Source: SURF-24 sp964537965 (lineage in GTDB: Bacteria > Bacteroidota > Ignavibacteria > Ignavibacteriales > SURF-24). From it: a stretch of DNA of 10,284 bases. A program made the position numbers and the translations under genes. The notes under the pieces are model-generated. The model saw nothing but the letters and a program-made list of their open reading frames with translations. It made no database searches and was not told the origin of the DNA. Where the stretch lies: the NCBI GenBank assembly GCA_964537965.1, contig CAZIDB010000176.1, positions 1 through 10,284 of the forward strand, written 5' to 3'. Below are positions 7,870 through 10,284 of this stretch, in pieces (the first letter of the stretch is position 1; every line of letters begins with the position of its first letter).

Positions 7870-8516
7870 AATCCATATCTAAATAATGTTAAATGATAAA
7901 GTGAAAAAACCTGAGATGGAAGTACATTTCTATTTACTTTTAATGCTTTTCCAAAGATGTTGCCAAGATTATCTGCACGGATGTCTCTTAAGTCAACTCT
8001 TGATTGTACATAAAATTTTTCTTCGAAATCTTCCACAAAAATGCCAATTATTTCAGTAATATCAAACCAGGAGGATGAATAAGCGAGATAGGCGCTACCG
8101 AAGAAATGAGCAAGTTTATCTTTATCACCAAATTCATTTTTAGGTGAATCATAGAATATAATTTTTGGTAGTCTCTTATTCTTTAAAGAGTAAATGGAAT
8201 CAACCGAATGGGGTAATGGAACATTTATTCTTAAACCAATATTCGGAGAAGCCAAAGGAATATGGTTATATGGAATTACTGAGAAGGTAAGACTGAACAG
8301 TGCATCGCTTATATCGTGCTCACAATTATTCAAAGCTTTTTTGTAAATGGAATCTATTAAAGCCAAATCATTAGAGTTAACGCTTAGTTGATTGAATTCA
8401 TACGAAGCGATGTAACGGGATAAGTAATCAACAGATTTGCCAAGAGTTGTTACCTGTGCATTCTGTATGTTGGTTGCTGTAAAAAGAAAAAATAGAAAGA
8501 TTAATGTACGTTTCAA
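7866..8516 (-). CDS. exported protein of unknown function with DKLAHF motif, TTG start
   Basis: I do not recognise this 216-residue protein with certainty. It starts with a clear Sec signal peptide: MKRTL, a hydrophobic run 5-13, and a likely cut after NIQNA (residue 20). There is no lipobox, so it is probably periplasmic or outer-membrane-associated. The middle (about 22-120) has no motif I know. From about 130 it has DKDKLAHFFGSAYLAY, then acidic residues (Glu162, Glu165, Glu166), then SRVDLRDIRADNLGNIFGKAL (172-192). The order DKxxHF - acidic residue - S..D..ADN.G...G recalls the DUF2279/YfiM and VanZ-like group, which is inference. The start must be TTG at 8516: an in-frame TAA lies at 8532-8534, no ATG or GTG lies between, and TTG falls exactly where the signal peptide should begin. 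No Shine-Dalgarno site is visible. Its TGA overlaps the regulator ATG by four bases, so it is first in that unit. Confidence 0.85.
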   Translation of the reverse strand: MKRTLIFLFFLFTATNIQNAQVTTLGKSVDYLSRYIASYEFNQLSVNSNDLALIDSIYKKALNNCEHDISDALFSLTFSVIPYNHIPLASPNIGLRINVPLPHSVDSIYSLKNKRLPKIIFYDSPKNEFGDKDKLAHFFGSAYLAYSSSWFDITEIIGIFVEDFEEKFYVQSRVDLRDIRADNLGNIFGKALKVNRNVLPSQVFSLYHLTLFRYGL

Positions 8517-8546
8517 TTTGTATTTATATTTTTAGGTCAAAATACT

Positions 8547-8583
8547 AAAATTTGATTTAAATTTTCTAAAAGACTAATTTCAA
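8547..8583. promoter_or_regulatory. candidate facing divergent promoters
   Basis: In the 91-bp gap between divergent genes, two sigma-70-like box pairs interleave. Plus strand, toward the decarboxylase: TTGATT (8552-8557), 17 bp, TAATTT (8575-8580). Minus strand, toward the exported protein: TTGAAA (8583-8578), 17 bp, TTAAAT (8560-8555). The minus pair is the better match. A TTTG at 8551 and a TAATTTC at 8575 also give a loose fit to the Bacteroidota TTTG/TAnnTTTG promoter. The region is almost pure A+T, so chance matches are easy; position in a divergent gap is the main support. Confidence 0.3.
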
Positions 8584-8593
8584 TCCGGAATTT

Positions 8594-8608
8594 TTACAAA
8601 GTTTGTAA
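8594..8608. promoter_or_regulatory. 15-bp palindrome abutting the decarboxylase start codon
   Basis: TTACAAAGTTTGTAA is a perfect inverted repeat of 7+1+7 bases whose last base is the A of the ATG at 8608. It occupies the place where a Shine-Dalgarno site would be expected, and none is visible there. It could be a repressor operator or just a chance AT-rich symmetry. It is too weak a stem to act as a terminator. Confidence 0.35.
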
Positions 8609-9993
8609 TGAATAGAAAAAAAATAATTTTAACGGAAGATGATGTGGATTTATTAAAAGAATCTCTTAGTGAACTTGATAAGGGGTTTAAATCATTACCA
8701 TCATTCAAATCAGTTTCAGGCAATAAAAAGAGAATTCAAGCGGTACTAAAAGAAGTAGCTCAAAGGTTACAGAATAACTTTCCTTATTTCCATCCACTTT
8801 ATGCCGGGCAAATGCTTAAACCGCCGCATGAAATTGCAAGACTATCATATATGCTGGCTATGTGGATAAATCCAAATAATCATGCTTTGGATGGAGGAAG
8901 GGCAAGTTCTGAAATGGAGAAAGAAGCAGTTGCCGGTATTGCAAAAATGTTTGGTTGGAAAAAACATCTTGGACATTTGACCAGCGGGGGAACAATGGCA
9001 AATCTTGAAGCTCTTTGGATTGCCGGTCAAATCAATCCGGGTAAAAAAATTATCGCTTCGTCACAGGCGCATTACACGCATTCAAGAATCAGTAATGTAC
9101 TTAAATTAGATTATGAATCAGTTGAATGTGATGAATTCGGGAAAATGGATATAGTTGACCTTGAAAAAAAATTAAAAAAAAGAAATGTAGGCACTGTAGT
9201 AGTAACAATTGGTACAACAGCGATTGGTGCAATAGATCCACTCGCAGACATTTTACATCTTCTGAAAAAATATAAATTTCGGATCCATGCAGATGCGGCT
9301 TACGGTGGATATTTTACATTAGCTACTAATCTTAATCCTTATGTGAAAAGAATTTATAAAGTATTACCGGAAGTTGATTCAATAGTGGTTGATCCTCATA
9401 AACATGGGCTACAACCCTATGGTTGCGGATGCATCTTGTTTAGAGATCCGTCAGTTGGAAAATTTTATAAACACGATTCGCCTTATACTTATTTCAGCTC
9501 AGATGAACTTCACTTAGGTGAAATAAGCCTTGAATGTTCAAGGCCTGGTGCAGCCGCAGTTGCACTTTGGTCAACAATGAAATTATTTCCCTTAATTAAA
9601 GGTGGCGAATATTCTCTCAGGTTAAATGCAAGCAGGGAAGCTGCCTTATCTTTTTACAATGAGTTGAAGAATGATAAAAGATTTCTGACAGGTCCTGAAC
9701 CGGAATTGGATATAGTGACCTGGGTTCCGGTTGCTTCTACAATATCTGAGATATCATTATTATCCAAAACAATCTTTAATGAATGCGCAAAAAGAAATCT
9801 ACATTTGGCATTAGCTGAATTGCCAATTGAGTTTTTCAATATGAAAGACAAGAACATCGGACTTGATAAAAAATCAGTTACTTGCTTACGTTCTGTTTTG
9901 ATGAAACCGGAACACAATGAGTGGATTGATCCAATCTGGAAAATATTAGATGAAGCGACCAAGGATTCAATTAATAAAGTAGAAAGAAATTAA
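8608..9993 (+). CDS. PLP-dependent group II amino acid decarboxylase family protein
   Basis: Cytoplasmic PLP enzyme of fold type I, 461 residues, close to the usual length for group II decarboxylases (aromatic amino acid, glutamate, cysteine sulfinate or aspartate decarboxylases). A helical N-terminal arm (about 1-100) carries FHPLYAGQML (61-70), the place of the HP.F.... substrate-side motif. TSGGTMANLEAL (125-136) binds the PLP phosphate and His155 in SSQAHYTHSR stacks on the ring. IHADAAYGG (226-234) gives Asp229, which pairs with the pyridine nitrogen. Lys265 in VVDPHKHGLQPYGCG is the Schiff-base lysine; most decarboxylases have HKW or HKF here, so the His after Lys is a variation. The substrate cannot be assigned, and an aminotransferase-like or lyase activity is not excluded. 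ATG 8608 is the first start after an in-frame TAA at 8575. No ribosome binding site is evident. Divergent from the exported protein and followed closely by a GH127 gene. Confidence 0.88.
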   Translation: MNRKKIILTEDDVDLLKESLSELDKGFKSLPSFKSVSGNKKRIQAVLKEVAQRLQNNFPYFHPLYAGQMLKPPHEIARLSYMLAMWINPNNHALDGGRASSEMEKEAVAGIAKMFGWKKHLGHLTSGGTMANLEALWIAGQINPGKKIIASSQAHYTHSRISNVLKLDYESVECDEFGKMDIVDLEKKLKKRNVGTVVVTIGTTAIGAIDPLADILHLLKKYKFRIHADAAYGGYFTLATNLNPYVKRIYKVLPEVDSIVVDPHKHGLQPYGCGCILFRDPSVGKFYKHDSPYTYFSSDELHLGEISLECSRPGAAAVALWSTMKLFPLIKGGEYSLRLNASREAALSFYNELKNDKRFLTGPEPELDIVTWVPVASTISEISLLSKTIFNECAKRNLHLALAELPIEFFNMKDKNIGLDKKSVTCLRSVLMKPEHNEWIDPIWKILDEATKDSINKVERN

Positions 9994-10031
9994 TCCGGTA
10001 TTTCTTTTAACTTCAATAAAATGAAAATATT

Positions 10032-10284
10032 ATGGAAAGCCAGTTTAGAAATTTAATTCAAACTATCCTGAAACAATTACTTGTGATTTTCATTTGTAAT
10101 TTGGTATCGTTTGGTCAACCATCGGATAATTCTATTCCAAAATATCTCTCCTCGTTTGACTTATCTGAAGTGAAACTTCTTGATGGACCTTTTAATAAAG
10201 CAATGCAGTTGAATAAAGATTATTTATTGCAGATTGATCCTGACAGGTTATTGAGTTGGTTTTACAAAGAAGCTGGACTTACAC
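10032..10284 (+). CDS. secreted GH127-type glycosidase (beta-L-arabinofuranosidase family), 3'-truncated
   Basis: The first 84 codons of a gene cut by the right edge, too open-ended to have a stop here. Residues 1-28 look like a signal peptide: a charged start, a hydrophobic core QLLVIFICNLVSF, and a probable cut near SFG-Q. There is no lipobox, since Ile precedes the Cys. The mature part reads FDLSEVKLLDGPFNKAM (42-58), then LNKDYLLQIDPDRLLSWF (60-77) and EAGL. This is the N-terminal signature of GH127/DUF1680 proteins ('V.L.DGPF..A...N..YLL..DPDRLL..F....GL'), whose characterised members remove beta-L-arabinofuranose from plant hydroxyproline-rich glycans. The catalytic domain lies outside the window, so activity is unproven. 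The start is ATG 10032; no Shine-Dalgarno site is obvious. It lies 38 bp after the decarboxylase with no terminator, so co-transcription is possible. Confidence 0.82.
   Translation, partial: MESQFRNLIQTILKQLLVIFICNLVSFGQPSDNSIPKYLSSFDLSEVKLLDGPFNKAMQLNKDYLLQIDPDRLLSWFYKEAGLT

Noticed and set aside
8547..8565. 7-bp inverted repeat AAAATTT/AAATTTT with a 5-base loop
   Set aside because: Pure A+T, expected by chance in this gap and too weak to be a terminator; it also overlaps the promoter candidates.
9654..9962. 102-codon minus-strand open frame inside the decarboxylase
   Set aside because: Antisense shadow of a conserved gene with no recognisable domain.
10021..10056. 11-codon open frame starting at ATG 10021, overlapping the GH127 start
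   Set aside because: Very short, in a different frame from the GH127 gene, with no ribosome binding site or regulatory codon run; not enough to call a leader peptide.
1..10284. CRISPR array, insertion sequence, tRNA or phage-type system
   Set aside because: No regularly spaced direct repeats, no transposase or integrase frames, no cloverleaf sequence noticed, and every long frame is accounted for by ordinary families.

Overview
The window is AT-rich, compact bacterial DNA with short intergenic gaps and several 1- and 4-base gene overlaps. No mobile element, CRISPR array, tRNA or rRNA is visible. The gene content (IMP dehydrogenase, PurD, an exported M13 metallopeptidase, a sigma-54 response regulator, and a GH127-type glycosidase with a signal peptide) and the protein style suggest a Bacteroidota/Chlorobiota-group bacterium, perhaps of the Ignavibacteria type. 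That placement is inferred from general likeness, not from a marker gene.

Layout. (1) Positions 1-3943, plus strand: the 3' part of guaB (start lies off the left edge), a GT4-type glycosyltransferase, and purD. No terminator separates them, and the glycosyltransferase stop overlaps the purD start by one base, so they look like one transcription unit. (2) Positions 3967-4004: a perfect 11-bp hairpin flanked by A and T tracts, which can end transcription from both sides. (3) Positions 4022-8516, minus strand, read right to left: an exported protein of unknown function with a TTG start, a sigma-54-dependent NtrC/NtrX-type response regulator overlapping it by 4 bases, a HIT-family protein overlapping the regulator by 1 base, and, after a 96-bp gap, an exported M13 zinc peptidase with its own strong ribosome binding site. 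(4) Positions 8517-8607: a 91-bp divergent promoter region with weak facing promoter candidates and a 15-bp palindrome abutting the next start codon. (5) Positions 8608-10284, plus strand: a PLP-dependent group II decarboxylase and, 38 bp later, the first 84 codons of a secreted GH127 (beta-L-arabinofuranosidase-type) hydrolase cut by the right edge.

Functionally, guaB and purD act in purine nucleotide synthesis (the GMP branch and the second step of IMP synthesis), and the glycosyltransferase is an unrelated passenger in that unit. The minus-strand cluster joins transcription control, a nucleotide hydrolase and two exported proteins; the sequence does not show what signal the regulator senses, since no histidine kinase is present. 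The decarboxylase and glycosidase may be co-transcribed but have no obvious shared pathway. Overall this is largely housekeeping DNA. The least explained element is the exported 216-residue protein coupled to the sigma-54 regulator. I do not see convincing evidence of a new multi-gene system.
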